A stretch of 64,000 nucleotides of DNA from Echiichthys vipera (lineage: Eukaryota > Chordata > Actinopteri > Perciformes > Trachinidae): contig OY829658.1 in assembly GCA_963691815.1 (NCBI GenBank), positions 13,417,326-13,481,325 on the forward strand. The letters are read 5' to 3'. The notes under the pieces are model-generated. The model was not told the origin of the DNA. It searched no databases and saw only the letters and a program-made list of their open reading frames with translations. The first letter of the stretch is position 1, and each line of letters starts with the position of its first letter. Made by a program: the position numbers and the translations under genes. Shown here in pieces: positions 12,991-28,000 of this stretch.

Positions 12991-14826
12991 AATAAATAAG
13001 CTTGGTGAATATTGATACCGTTCAAAATGTATCCGCTCTCTCTAATGCACAGTCTTTGACTTGATGGTAGGGCAATAGCTGACCCTTATTAAACAATAAT
13101 TTACTGTTAACAGACAAGAAGGCAACTGAGTCCCAGTTCACCCATCCGCAGACAGCTGCAAATGTCCGTACAGCCACAATGTTGCGTACATTGTCGTGGG
13201 CACCTGCAGCCACTTTCCTCGAACCACTTGCACGTCCATGTGATCTGTCCAAGTCTGCAGCCATTCGTGGAGCGTAGGTCGGAGCATGTCTCCACCGCAT
13301 TCACCTGCAAGGTTGTCAGCAATGTGTCTGCCTGACTGGACAGCGATCACAGTGGAGAACTAAAGAGCAACACAGAGTATGCCAGGCAGACACAAAACAC
13401 AATTTGCTATTGCTAAAGCTCTCTAATAAGCTACTCCTATAAAAGGGCTGTTTGGTGGCTCGTGTTGCCCCCATGATACAGACCCCAATGAACATTGCGT
13501 CAATGTGCAGCGAAATGTTGTGCAGCTGTCACTTAGCTATGATTGGACCATTGCTGTTCGGAGGAGGGGTTTAGGGAACAGTCTATTGAACCATTCCCTC
13601 CTTAGAATGTCTTTCCAGAAAAGCATTTGGGTCCAGTCTTGTTTGTTCTGTCGTTCTGTTGAGGTCACTACAACTGACCCTCAGTCCAGCTGCAATGACT
13701 TTTAAAATGTAAGCTTTTTGTGTTCAGTTAATATCGCCAGACCACAGTCATTGGTCAGCAGCAGCCGGAGGTCAGCAGGACGACTCAGCACTTCACTCTG
13801 AGTGCAGACTGGGGGATGGGAGTCAGAAGGGCAGGGGGTTGGGAGATTGAGTGGTGTGGAGTGGAGAGAAGGGGAAGCCCAGACACCCCGGTCCCCCAGG
13901 AGAGGACCAATACGCTGGGTGTGACAGTCATGGGACGTGGCATAATGAGGATACATCACTGCAGCAATGAGATGCTCTATCACAAGCACACACACCAACA
14001 AGCAGGCACACACAGGCAGACACACTCGTACTGTGCACCCACATCACAGATGTCAAATTACCATCAAACCTCTGAGCTGATCATGGCAGAAGATGTCAAA
14101 TAAGCCTCAATCTCAGCCCAATACCCACTGTAAACAAGAAACAAACGTGCTGCATTTTGAGTGATGCAAGTTCAGTGTGACTGTGGGAACAGGCCTTTTC
14201 TTATACTCTGCTCTGGAGTCTGTTTGATGATTCTCTGGGAAAGAAGGGGCACAACTTTTCCTGTCGCCTACATCCACCGCTGTTGCCGAGCAGTAAAGCG
14301 GCCAGTGTGCAGTAAAATAAAACGAGGTGTGGAGAGAATTGGACTGATCTGCAAAGTCATTGGCTGCCGCCAGGGTTGTAAAATAATAACACTCCGTTGT
14401 AAAACAAAGTGCTTATTAAATCATTTTAAAAAATGTCGCACAATGTGGTGTGATCCGTGAGCAGTTCCACAAAACAAAAAAAGATCTCATGGGGAAAGCA
14501 GCTCAACAATCAAATGAAATTTAATAAGTCGATCATCATCACAATGCTAAGTAAGACTTTTGGGAGGCTTCGGTGGCTGAGCTCCTCCCAGCACTATCAA
14601 TAAAGTGACACTAGGCCATTATGTGGACATTACTTGGAGTTTAAGTGACAATCGGATATCAGAGGAGTATACAACTTCTCCTGTATGACTAAACTAGGCT
14701 TGCAGTTATTTTGCTCTGTGTGGTGGTGGGTACAACATACAATTGATTCATCAGGTCATGCACGTGTACACAGTGTGTGTTATATAGTAGCAAATATATC
14801 AACCTGAATAAATGTCTCTTGAGCCC
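12991..14826. other. Intergenic DNA, unclassified
   Basis: The interval 13,000-13,350 has several overlapping open frames on the minus strand and a more even base composition than its surroundings. This could be a decayed transposon coding region, but I recognise no domain. The rest shows nothing. Confidence 0.4.
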
Positions 14827-15313
14827 CTTTCACATAGGGCTGCCCAAATATGTGAATATGATTCGTGATCACAATTTTGGCTTCCCACAATTAAATGAAC
14901 ACGATCAACTGCGATACTGATGTTTAAAATGAACACTTCACTCATTGAATTCTGCACATATCAAATCAAGCGCTTCCTAAACTAACAACATAACTCGGGC
15001 AGGTCTCAGCCAGTTAGTACTGTGACAGCAGTGGCAATATTGACATTTCTCTGCTTTTACCTGTCACGGACGGCACAACGCTGGAGTGTTTCAGTGTTTA
15101 CACTTTATAAATTAGCCTAGCTGCTAGCAGACTTCCTCTGCTCATAGCTTAATACCAACAAAACACCACTATTGCAGCCTGCATGCACGTTTTTTTCAGC
15201 CAAACATTGTTGAAACAGAGCAGCTAATATTTGTAACCAGAGTTAGCCGACTGCTGACAGCATTGGGCGTGGATTACCCTTGTGGCCAAAATCATGCAGC
15301 CCATACTTTCACA
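14827..15313 (+). mobile_element. hAT-type non-autonomous DNA transposon with 8-bp TSD
   Basis: The element runs 14835-15305 (471 bp). It starts TAGGGCTGCCC and ends ATGCAGCCCATA, so its ends are inverted GGGCTGC repeats. It is flanked on both sides by the identical octamer CTTTCACA (14827-14834 and 15306-15313). An 8-bp duplication with short TA-GGGCTGC-like inverted ends is the hallmark of hAT superfamily elements. The 5' part (ATGATTCGTGATCACAATTTTGGC) has the look of a common fish hAT repeat. No transposase frame is present, so it is non-autonomous. The intact duplication shows the exact insertion site. Confidence 0.8.
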
Positions 15314-15479
15314 CATGCGCTGCAAACCTGATATTACCTAGACATTTCCCAGGGCTGTATGTCTATGTCCAAATTAGTTGGATCGGAAAGCAAATTGTAC
15401 AAAGTTTGTGTATTATCCGATTGAGCCCATGTGTGAATGGGTGTGTTGATGACATTTCTATCATGTGGCTGCCATGAAA

Positions 15480-15835
15480 CCAGACGAATACAAACATCAC
15501 AGGGTGGCTCTCCATAAGGCTGGAGAGATGCCAAGATTCAGGAACATCTGTCGGTAAGGGCAGACGCCAAAATCGTCAGACAAATACGAGGAACAGCAAG
15601 AGACTTGGTTTACGAGCAACTTATGAACGACCTGCTGCTCCCTCACTGCAAAGGACACATTGTCACTCGACTAAGTCACAACTGTTTGCTGACCTGGCTC
15701 CCAAATGATGGTACGAGCTCCCCATCGTAATCCGGACAGCAGAAATCTACACATCTTCCAGGGAAGGCTAAAAACGCATCTCCCTCGAAGGGATACATAC
15801 ATGACCACGGTATAATCTGTGTCATGTCCTCATTC
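15480..15835 (+). mobile_element. 3' fragment of a non-LTR retrotransposon (L2/CR1-like), decayed
   Basis: Between about 15685 and 15785 a broken frame reads LFADLAP..WYELPIVIRTAEIYTS and then K-R-I-like residues. This matches the pattern LF..LAP..WN.LP..IR.A.....FK..LKTHL found at the C-terminal tail of fish LINE reverse-transcriptase proteins. Stops interrupt it. It is truncated at the 5' side and runs straight into a CA array, a usual microsatellite seed at LINE 3' ends. The 5' limit is approximate. Confidence 0.6.
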
Positions 15836-15837
15836 AT

Positions 15838-16041
<204 letters not shown>

Positions 16042-16224
16042 TCCCAATGCCAATAAAAATACTCTGAAATTACCCTGAAAATTGGGAGAGAGAAAGACAG
16101 GGGACAGACAGGCAGGCAGACAGACAGACAGAATGCCTTTACGAACTATTGCTGCATTATGCTGCTATGAACGGGTTTCTACCACGGGTTTCATCAGGAG
16201 TGTGATTTTGTAAGGACTGTAACT

Positions 16225-16456
16225 CTGAGGGCGCACTCACACTGTCCGCCTCTACCGTGCCCCGGGCTTTAGGGTACTTGTCCCCCCTTACTCTCCCCCC
16301 ACGCTTTACAAAAAGCCCACCTCTCTCAAACGGGCCGTGGACGGCGAGCTGGCCGCAGCTAGGCGCGGATCGGCTGCACTCACACTGGTCAAACGAACTA
16401 GGCTTTACCCGTAAAACCTGGCATGGTACGGAAGGACAGTGTGAGTGCGCCCTTAG
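16225..16456. mobile_element. Inverted-repeat MITE, 232 bp
   Basis: The ends are inverted copies. GGGCGCACTCACACTGTCC at 16229-16247 is the exact reverse complement of 16434-16452, and the match extends outward to 23 bp (CTGAGGG against CTAAGGG) with one mismatch. The interior is GC-rich without coding capacity. Possible flanking 8-mers TGTAACTC and TGTGACGC agree at 6 of 8 positions, which would fit an old hAT-type duplication, but this is weak. No family name is claimed. Confidence 0.75.
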
Positions 16457-19400
16457 TGTGACGCAACAAGAAGCGACTGTTCAGTGTAAACAACAGGGTA
16501 GCTTCAGCGGATGAGATGAGCGTGAGCGTGAGCACAGCTAACTAGCAAGTTAGCTTTGCCTTGACGGTCTGTTAGTACCTCATACGCCTTGTTGATGTGA
16601 TTGGTTGATTTTGTTTATCCAATCAGCAACCAGAATTTTTCCCCCTCCCCAAAAGATCTCCAAACCAGAGTTCCCAAATGGATATGCTGAGCAAATGTGA
16701 GTCAAGCGAATGAATCCATCTGGCAGAGTTAGGTTATGACAGGACATCATCGTCATGGAATTAGCTGAAGGAAGAGGTTTTTGCCTTCTCTGACTTTGGT
16801 CATCGCACCAATCCTTTTCTTGAACATATCTATTTATTTTGTGCTTCCATTTCAAAGGCTATTGTTTTGATAATGATGAATACCTCAGAATACCGAGCTG
16901 TATTTATCACTGCCAATTGCTGTAAACCGAATATTAAACAGATTTGAACAAGTAGTCAAATAGCAAGCAGAAAAGAATAAAACCTGCTGATGTTCATATT
17001 ACTTCAATCATTTGCGTTTCCCTAGAGGGGGTGGCAATCATAAAAGGAGTGGATCATGATTAGTAGAAATGCAGGCCAAATGAAGGCAGCAAGTGACATG
17101 ATATTAGGATGCTAGGTTGAGGTGCAGCTGCGGTCCTCATTACTATTACTTGCATTACCAGCCATGTCAGTGACATTGGAACTGTTTTCACCTTGTGGAT
17201 CTTTGTGTGTGTCATCATGGCAAACTGTCGTCCTGGAGACACCTACTATACTTATGGCTGGTGTGGTCCCATTGCAAGCTGGTCTCTAGTTCTAAAATTA
17301 GCATTGTATTGGTTTCTTTTAACTTGCGGTAAACCTTTGCTGACCCTTGTTCTGTGCTATCCCTCTTTCCTTCCTGTTTGTGGTCTGGCCAGTAAAGACA
17401 AATATACCACAATCTTATGAGGAAAAACCTTCATACTGCACTACCCAAATTGGTAATTGTGTCGTCTTATGTCTAGAAATTAAGATAATTCTGTTTCCTC
17501 ACCTGTGAATTGCATTGTGAATGATCAGGGTGACAAACAACATCAGTGTAAAGTTCTTGCCATTCCCTGCTCCATACCTCAAGGCAGAGGAAATAATTCC
17601 ACCTGGAAAAAGCAGAAATATTTTTTTTTTCTTTTTGCAGCTGACTGAGATCGGGACTGCTTCACAGAGTGTCTGCAAAATGAAATATGAAGATGAACAT
17701 GTGTGAACATTTGAAAGAAAAAACAAAAACTTCTGGCTAACACACCCAGACTGTAAATCAACATTTTTGCTCAAGGGTCATTATCCATAAAAGGATCATA
17801 CTGAACAGCTGCATGCTCTTTGCTACTGTACATGACCAATTTTCTTCTAGACCGTATTTCAGGTCTGGATTCCACAATATATGTCATGTGTACTCCACAA
17901 CCAGCTGATCTCCATATCCCGTCATTATATATTAATAATTCATATATTAAGTCACACAAAATGCAAAATCACAGAAATGTTGAGTATTTTTCCGTAATGT
18001 AATCCCCTTAAATGATGCTCTTCATTATGCTCTTCAGTGCAACTGAAGAAGTCAGATCCTTGTGTGTTTTGAAAAAAAAAATCAATAACCAAATCCTTGT
18101 ATCCTCTAGCAAGTCTCAGATGGCTCTAAGAACTAATGATAGCAAAGAGGATCAAAATAAAGAGAGATCAACACTACAGTCCAAATAAGGTTCCCCGGGA
18201 GACCGTTCTGGTTCACCACCCATCATCCTAACAGCTGTTTTACAAAAGGTGACACTAACCAACCCTGTCCGTGCTTCTTAATGTCAATATAATCAATGAA
18301 TAATCTAACTGCTTTCTATAATGTCATTAGCAGCTTTGTGTTTCTTGTCTTCACAAAGCCTTGCAACTGTAAGTCTTGTCTACTTGATACATCTCAGCAT
18401 GAAAAAGGGATATTTTCCTGTACACATTAAATCACTTCAGTGTCCTGGGAAACACTGACATTTTGGCTCAGTTACACAAGACAGCAATTTGGGACATGCC
18501 GCTCAAAGCTCTATTTCTCTTCAATTGCAGACAGAGAATACAATTAGCTTGAGTAGTTGAAATCATGTCTCAGCTCTTTTTAAATCCTTAAAATTAGTGT
18601 GCGGACAAGGCACACAATTTCAGTCTAAACCACCCATCAACCTTGTCCTAAGTTGGTAACAGTAACTATTAAAAATGTATCATATCAATAGCTACAGAAA
18701 AGCTGCATTAACAGACCATTACACGCATTTTAGTGTAAACACAAGGCTACTTTTGAAAAGCAAAATAAGTGAATTTCTCCATCTTGAGAAAAAAAAATCA
18801 GACATCTTTCTACTTTAATAAGGAATAAACTATGATTCCATGTAATATGATTTGTGGAGCTATATTGATCCAGGCTATATAATGGAGACTAGGGGCTCTA
18901 TTGCCTTAGGTTGATAATCGATAGCCAATTGATTGAATTGCCTTATATGCACAAAGGATCGATTGCACAGATATATTTACTTTTTTTTTTCTGTTAACGC
19001 TGACCATTTTACACATTCCTGCTTTACAGTTTAGGAGCAATGCAGATGGTGACTGGTTTATTTTTCGTTTCAAAAATGAATATGAATTGTACAACTTTTA
19101 TTTCCCTGAAAAACCTCACAGAGAAAGAACAGCCATGGTTGTACATAGTTACCTCTTCCGTGTGCCCAGCAGCTAGGTGTGCGGGCAAAATGCCTTTAAA
19201 AGGCCCACACACCTGCTTAAAAGCTCCAGGAACAGACCACATCAATAAGGAGGGGGGTACAGTGCACAGACGGCGTCGAGTTGTGTTATTACATTGGTTA
19301 CTGTTTGTCATTGCATCACTTACATGACATGAGGAAAGGTGTATTTTAATGTCAAATGTGTACTTCTTGTTTTTGTTGTCTTGGTAAATTGATTATTTTA

Positions 19401-20089
19401 GTGATTATGTCCCACCTACATGGTATTCCGCAACTTCTTACCTGCAGAGGGGGTCTATAAAATACAGCTAGTGCTTTCATTCTGTTTGGGTCTCTTTCCA
19501 CGTCACGTCTGTCAATAAAAATGCCACAGTTGGAACAGTTCAGACATGAAGTATACCGCCTGCCACTGATCAATCCTACACCATCTGCATGTTTAAGCGT
19601 ATATTACTTTGTCATTGTGTTATTCTCCTTGCTGTTTCCTTCCCCACTTTACATGAATACATTCAAATTGGATAACCACTTTAACTTCCGACTTAAACAG
19701 GTTAATGGCTCATCCGGCCGCCAAATACAGTTTTGGTGCGTGGCGCGTTTGGTGTAGGCCCACCAAATAAATGGCAGCGTTGTTATATTGTAAGGCTTGC
19801 ACAAGTGGACACGGAGGATTTTAATGGTGTCGAGTAGTCAACGGACTGTCTTAATGAAACACTTTGAGATAATTGTGATGGGAAGGGGCATTTCAAAGCC
19901 GGTGTGCATCCGCTTTACATAAAGTTTGGTGAGGTAGGATATATGATTCAATTCCCCATAGTAAATGAATGAATATGTATGCTGTTGAATGTGCATTTTT
20001 GTCACCATTTTATACAAATCCTGCTCTCCCTTCAATCCATGTTACACCGAACCTCTAACCCAACAGTTTATTTGTACTAAAGCAGCTAT
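16457..20089. other. Intergenic DNA, no gene seen
   Basis: The interval is AT-rich and has no supported gene. The frames here are short and have no family resemblance. A small GC-richer block near 19,130-19,310 (AATGCCTTTAAAAGGCCCA) may be regulatory but is not supported further. Confidence 0.55.
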
Positions 20090-21110
20090 ATTTCAGTCCA
20101 GAAGGGGGGTCATTTCTGCATCAGTGTGCACAGAAACACTGAGAACAATCTTCGGCTCCACTTGATTTGAACAACTGAAATAAGAGGACCCTTTTATATC
20201 CTCAACCCCGTCCTGCTCTGTTATTGTTGCTCTTGTATGTCACATAAGCACATAGCAGCCGGCCCATTTCCCAGCTGCATATAGCTGTCTCCGGTGCACC
20301 GTAAATAAGGTTGATAAAGACGCCGCCGAAAACGACTTTCACGCGTCCCCCGATTGATTTAACGTGACCCCCGTTTCCAAATGATATTGGAAGCCTATTT
20401 AAACAGATGAAGGCTTAAATTGTCTTGCTTGTATGCGCATTAATCTCCCATTCATCATCATTACTGCGTGATTGGTCGGTCCACGCCTCCGCCAGCCCCT
20501 TGCGTTAAACGACAAGGGCCTGTAAATTAGGATGTAATCCAATTTAAACAGCGGTAGCAGCAGCCACGGATCCATTTGGTGTTTTTTTTTTTTTTTTTTT
20601 GAATTTGCTGTCGGTGGACAGCTGCACTGCACCGCCCCTATCAAAATGCTTTGTGCTATAGATGTGGGAGCCGGAGAGTCCTGAGCCAATTCTCACTAAT
20701 AGGATCTTATACTGCTGATGTAATTGGTGTTATGTGCGCAATCTATGAGCCCATCATATCTTGAAGCACAGTCATATGCAATCTTTCAGCGATTAAATGG
20801 CATGTTGATGCGGGATTAGGCCGTTGAGGATTCAGTCGTATAGTTTATGCAGTGTGCAGAGATGGAGATCCATATGCGTGGCTGGGTAAATGTGGTTGTA
20901 ATTTGCCTCACTTTAATGTGTCATCCTGGCACAGTGTGACGCGGGTTTAGAAGATGATCGTATAGTGCTGCCGCTCCCGTGTAACCAAATAAAAAAACAG
21001 CTCCAAGCTTATAAAAAATAACCTGCTATGAAAGAAGAAGTTTGGAGAGGCTGCACCTTTTTGAATATGCAGCTAGAAGCCGATCCGTTCATCTATTTTT
21101 ATGGTACGAT
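20090..21110. promoter_or_regulatory. Candidate conserved non-coding element downstream of evx1
   Basis: The composition changes from AT-rich neutral DNA to mixed, low-repeat sequence dense in homeobox and CCAAT-like cores, for example CTCCCATTCATCATCATTACTG, GTGATTGGTCGG, AACCAAATAAAAAAACAG and CTTATAAAAAATAACC. No open frame or splice structure explains it. A T20 run interrupts it at 20581. The position between evx1 and the hibadh side suits a posterior HoxA/evx1 enhancer. This is an inference, since conservation cannot be tested here. Confidence 0.35.
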
Positions 21111-21338
21111 TTTATTATCACCCAAACCAAAACCATTTTCCTGCATGACCCGTGTCCCCATCAGGCTTAAAGACACCGGCTGATAGTTTACATAAATCTG
21201 CCTTGTGGTTTCGCCTCGACCCGGGCGGCTTAAACGGTGTATTATTCCAAACATATGCATTTTAATCAGCTCGGTCACACTTACAAGAACTCCAGTTAAT
21301 AAGGCCATCAATCAAACGCGTGTGCGGGAGGGAGTAGA

Positions 21339-21357
21339 GGGGGGGGGGGGGGGGGGG
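21339..21357 (+). repeat. Poly-G run
   Basis: A run of 19 consecutive G, followed by GGAGGGAGCG. Confidence 0.95.
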
Positions 21358-21639
21358 AGGGAGCGTGCGTGTGGGTGCAGTACTGTCTGATTAGGATGAA
21401 CCTTTTACCTCAGACAGCGTCAGAGGAGGTTGAATGTCTAGTGACTTTATAAGACATTTTTTGGTATGTAATTTTCTATTTTGGGCGCAAAAAATCGTGT
21501 TTATGCAGGAGATAACGTGAAAAAGTGATAATTATTCATTAGTGCAAAGTCTGCATGATAGTATTTAATCTAAATAATTTGTATTTTTGAAAAACCAAAC
21601 AAAAATGTAGTCCTTTTCTTGTTAGATTGTAGATAGTTA

Positions 21640-22065
21640 CACTATTGACCAGTATTTCTGCCACGTGAAGCATACTTAATGCCAGCCATTTATCCGCGTA
21701 TTACTGCAATAACTTGTGATTTACCAACGCCAATATAACCCCCCCCCCCCCCCCCCCCCGTTCAGAATGTGATTTGTGCGTCTCTCTGCGGGCCACAGCA
21801 CCTCGCCAATCCTATTACGCTCAGAAAACTCTTAATTTGCGCAGCCCCGGTCAAACGCAGCCAATTAAGATCCCGCTGATTGGTGGCGGGCCTCTCCGAA
21901 TCATCGATCTCTTTGCATTTCCAATATCTTCAGACAACTAATTCTGTCGTGTCTATTAAGTGGTCGGAGACAAAATATGAGTGGCTTTAACGGAGCCCGG
22001 GGACCACTTAACTGTCACGGTCAATCTAGCGGTCCTATCAGGAGATATGTGGGCACAGTCCGGTG
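21640..22065. promoter_or_regulatory. Candidate conserved non-coding element near the evx1 3' end
   Basis: After a C21 run (21739-21759) comes about 300 bp of balanced composition with CGCCAATCCTATTACGC, AGCCAATTAAGATCCC, GATTGGTGGCGGG and TTTGCATTTCC. These are CCAAT, ATTA and octamer-like cores in close order. No frame or RNA gene is seen. Enhancer identity is an inference from composition and position. Confidence 0.35.
21739..21759 (+). repeat. Poly-C run
   Basis: A run of 21 consecutive C. Confidence 0.95.
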
Positions 22066-22107
22066 TTTTGACACCGACCACTTGAGAGCAAAATTAGTGT
22101 TATTATT

Positions 22108-22129
22108 GGGGGGTGGGGGGGTGGGGGGG
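22108..22129 (+). repeat. G-rich tract, quadruplex-prone
   Basis: Three runs of six or seven G are separated by single T. Long runs can supply four G-tracts, so an intramolecular G-quadruplex is possible on the plus strand. Confidence 0.6.
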
Positions 22130-22599
22130 TAGAGTATAGGAAATCCTTCATAAGCTACAAACGAAATAAAATGACCTGAGGGAGGGACAACTTGTTTTGA
22201 ATCAGATTTTATTCTGTTGTAGGAAGACATTTTTCTTTTTTTTAAATGATATTTTCTTAGCTCTGAATTATGGCTCTTGGCAATTCAAATAAATCATAAA
22301 GGTGTTTAGAAGACAAACACTCCATTCATCGCGCAACTGATTCTTTGACAGTGTTTATTGCAAATAAGACGTTCCAAAAAACAACAAAAAAATAAAAATA
22401 AAATACACACACAGTCACTTGCTAGTTCGCTTTCTCCACAAAAAAACCCCACTAAACTGGCGCTACTATAGCAGTGCAAGGCAAGAAAAAAGACGCCAAT
22501 GGGCATATATTAATCACATTTCCATCAGATATAAGATCTGGCTCTTATATCGTCAAGGGGGGAGAACCGATAGTGTTTGCTGGCCTTACGATGTTCAAT

Positions 22600-22610
22600 T
22601 TTATTTTATT
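22600..22610 (-). terminator. evx1: Candidate evx1 poly(A) signals
   Basis: Two adjacent AATAAA hexamers on the minus strand lie about 750 bp past the evx1 stop. A further AATAAA on this strand lies near 22350. The sequence between the stop and here is AT-moderate without frames, consistent with a 3'UTR. Which signal is used is not decidable. Confidence 0.4.
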
Positions 22611-23355
22611 TCATTTTGATTGTCCTCTCTCTCTGCCTCTCTCCATCCTCTTCTGGGTCCTCCTTCTTCTTCTCCCCCTCCCTTGTCAAACCGTACGCGC
22701 TGTAGTAATCCGTTCCCCCGGCGCCTTGTTACCTTTTGGCAGTAACGATCCCTTCCTGGTATTATCATTAATTCAACACTCAAAATTCACCGGGTCGTAC
22801 ATATACATCACTTACTAATTTCACTGGCATCTGCACATTTCGGCCCAGGCCGCTGCAGAGGGCCCTGGTGTGGAGATAGCTGCTTTATAATGAGACGGCC
22901 GTAGTCTGTTAACAAATCCCCTTGTTAAAAAAGAGATGGAAAGCATCATTCTCGCGTAAATAACAATACATGTACGTCGATTTGGACGCGTAAAGAGGCG
23001 ACGAGTAATGATAAAACCCTTAACGCTATCCATCACACAGATTTAAACGTTCTCTGGACTCCCCCCTCCTCTCTCATACACATACAATTAATCTTCTAAA
23101 AATCAAATCTGGTTTTGTGTCCATGCCTTCATATTTCAGCCCACTGTCCTGGCTCCGGAGTGGGTTTATCTTTCAGTAATGGGAGATCCCTTGTGCGTCA
23201 GCTGAAGATCTGGCTAATTATCTTGCCCCAAGTTTAAGCTGCCTTTCACTGCTTACCTCTTCATGCTGTTTTTCAGTCCTGATCATATAATATGTTAGGT
23301 TAAAAAGCTTATGGTAAAAGGCTTATATCGAACAAGAGCTTGTTTTGTTTTGTTT
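22611..23355 (-). other. evx1: evx1 3'UTR (probable)
   Basis: This is non-coding sequence from the evx1 stop to the nearest poly(A) signals. A block near 22,830-23,030 has balanced composition and looks constrained. No other gene is seen. Confidence 0.45.
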
Positions 23356-26000
<2,645 letters not shown>

Positions 26001-26398
26001 CACAAGCACGACTTTAAAAAAAACACCCTCGACTTCGCGGGAGAGTGCAAGCCGTCACAAACCGAGGCGATGCTTTTCAGGTTAGGGTGTGGGTAGTGAT
26101 GATGGAGGTGGGTGGGGGGGTGAGTCCAAAGGAGAAGGAGAGGCTTCTGGAAAAGAGGGGATGCAATCCGGTCTGACCCTGAGAGAAGAGCGCTCCAGAG
26201 TGCGCAGTGGGAGCTCTGGGAGGGATCACCATTTACCCTCTCTCTCTCTCTCTCTCTCTTTCTTCAGAGCTGTCATTCTTAATAGGCCAGTCGTCATGAT
26301 AGTCCCCCCCCTGATGACGACACGCATTGATTGGGTATGGGTTAAACAGACGGCGCGATGGCAACGTGGGGGTAGGGGTGTCGGAGGGCACAACAGCA
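26001..26398 (-). promoter_or_regulatory. evx1: evx1 proximal upstream region / 5'UTR
   Basis: This is the GC-richer DNA immediately upstream of the evx1 ATG. A possible splice acceptor (CTCTTCTCTCAG|GG, minus strand) ends at 26179. A perfect 8-bp inverted repeat, GTCGTCAT/ATGACGAC, sits at 26290-26297 and 26314-26321. A CT tract lies near 26240-26260. The transcription start was not identified. Confidence 0.5.
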
Positions 26399-26547
<149 letters not shown>

Positions 26548-27706
26548 ATTCTCTCTCTATCGCCCTTTCGGTCTTTCTATCTATAGCTCTGTATCTCTCT
26601 ATCAATAAATGTTTCAGTAAAATACAGTTTTCAGTAGACAAGTTTATGAGCTTTAGATTCGTTTTATCCGGTTATTGTAGTGCAGATTTGTATTTTTTTA
26701 ATAATATATATATATATATATAATTTACCAATCAACATGAATGAATTATTTTCTTGCAATTCACCCCCAGCCCCTCCATTCTCTCAATTCCCTCCGTCTT
26801 TACTGCCTCTCTCATCTCCACTTAAAGTGGAGCCAAGTAAAGCCCTCAAAGGTCAAGTCTTCGGTCAGAGTTTAGATAAGAGGCCATGAGACATGAAGCC
26901 TTAAAAGTCAATAGCATGGACTAGAACAAGACCCAGACCCAGACAGAAAGCTCAATTATTATATGTGCCCCTTAAATAAGTTGTAGAAATTGTATTATTT
27001 CCATATAAATGGATGCATGTATGTATGGGCTATATGTTAAATGCATATGTTATATCAAGAAATCCGAAATGTGCCACTCACCGCCATAAGAATATAACAT
27101 CATGGTGTGCTGCTGTGACAGCTCTTCAACAAAGAACAGTGATGTACATTATGATGCTTTGCACTCTTTCAGGGTCTTACTGTAAGATGCGGCTTATATC
27201 TATAGGCAACGTATTTGTGTCCTGTGTCTGTAGGGCCCACAGATACTGGGATCACAGGCCTCCTGTGGATTTAACAGAGTTGTATAAAGTCTAGGTTCAT
27301 TATTATGCAAGGCATTTAACTGAAGGATGCAGTACACAGAATGCCCACTGAGTGTTTTGGTGTTTACACCTACTCAGGCTGTGATTGAGTTCACTCTGCC
27401 TTTGCTGAAACTCGCAACCCATACCAATTGAATGCCTTTTAACTGTGAAAAAAGTTCACTTCTTTAAGCCTTATCTAGACTCCATCCCTATAATTAGGGC
27501 CAGGTATTACAATATGCAATAAATGTGTATTTTGGAGTAGTATTCACGTAGATGCATGCACTTTAGCAGTCATGTGCACCTGTTAACTCACCTTAACTTA
27601 TGACTTACATATATTGTCAATCACATTGATTCACTCTGTCCCCAGATTTGTTAAGCAGGGTTTCAACTTGCGGTGAGGAAATGACATTATTAGAAGCAGA
27701 TCATAC

Positions 27707-28000
27707 CTGATGTCTCTTTTGAAAAAAAAGTATTTTTCCCGATCTTTGAGCTTCAGCATCTGCAGCTTTAGGACATGGTGGCATAGCTACTTCTTGGACG
27801 GCCATGATGTTGTGTAGAGAGGTGGAGTCAGGCGGCCTCAAAGAGAGGAGAGGGAGGCGGACAGACTGTGGAGCTCCAGCAGGCTCCGCTGTCCTTGTGC
27901 GCCCTCGCCTGTCCAAATGAGGGAAGGGGCCCCAGCGGGGACCGCCCCCTCCCCCAGCCAGCCCGCCGGTTGAGGAGTCAAGGGAAATTCCTTTGGCTTT
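27707..28000 (-). other. Exon-like module upstream of evx1
   Basis: On the minus strand a GC-rich stretch contains an ATG in good context (ACATCATGGCC, 27805-27803). It then stays open for 33 codons (MAVQEVAMPPCPKAADAEAQ at the start) to a donor CAG|GTATGA at 27707/27706. I do not recognise the peptide. The most economical reading is a 5' leader exon of an evx1 transcript from a distal promoter. The phase-0 donor could join the acceptor at 26179, after which the frame stops before the evx1 ATG, making it an upstream ORF. It could instead belong to a non-coding RNA. The upstream limit is arbitrary. Confidence 0.35.

Noticed and set aside
13022..13350. Three overlapping minus-strand frames suggesting a transposase relic
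   Set aside because: No domain or motif could be recognised and no terminal repeats bound it, so it is only noted as unclassified.
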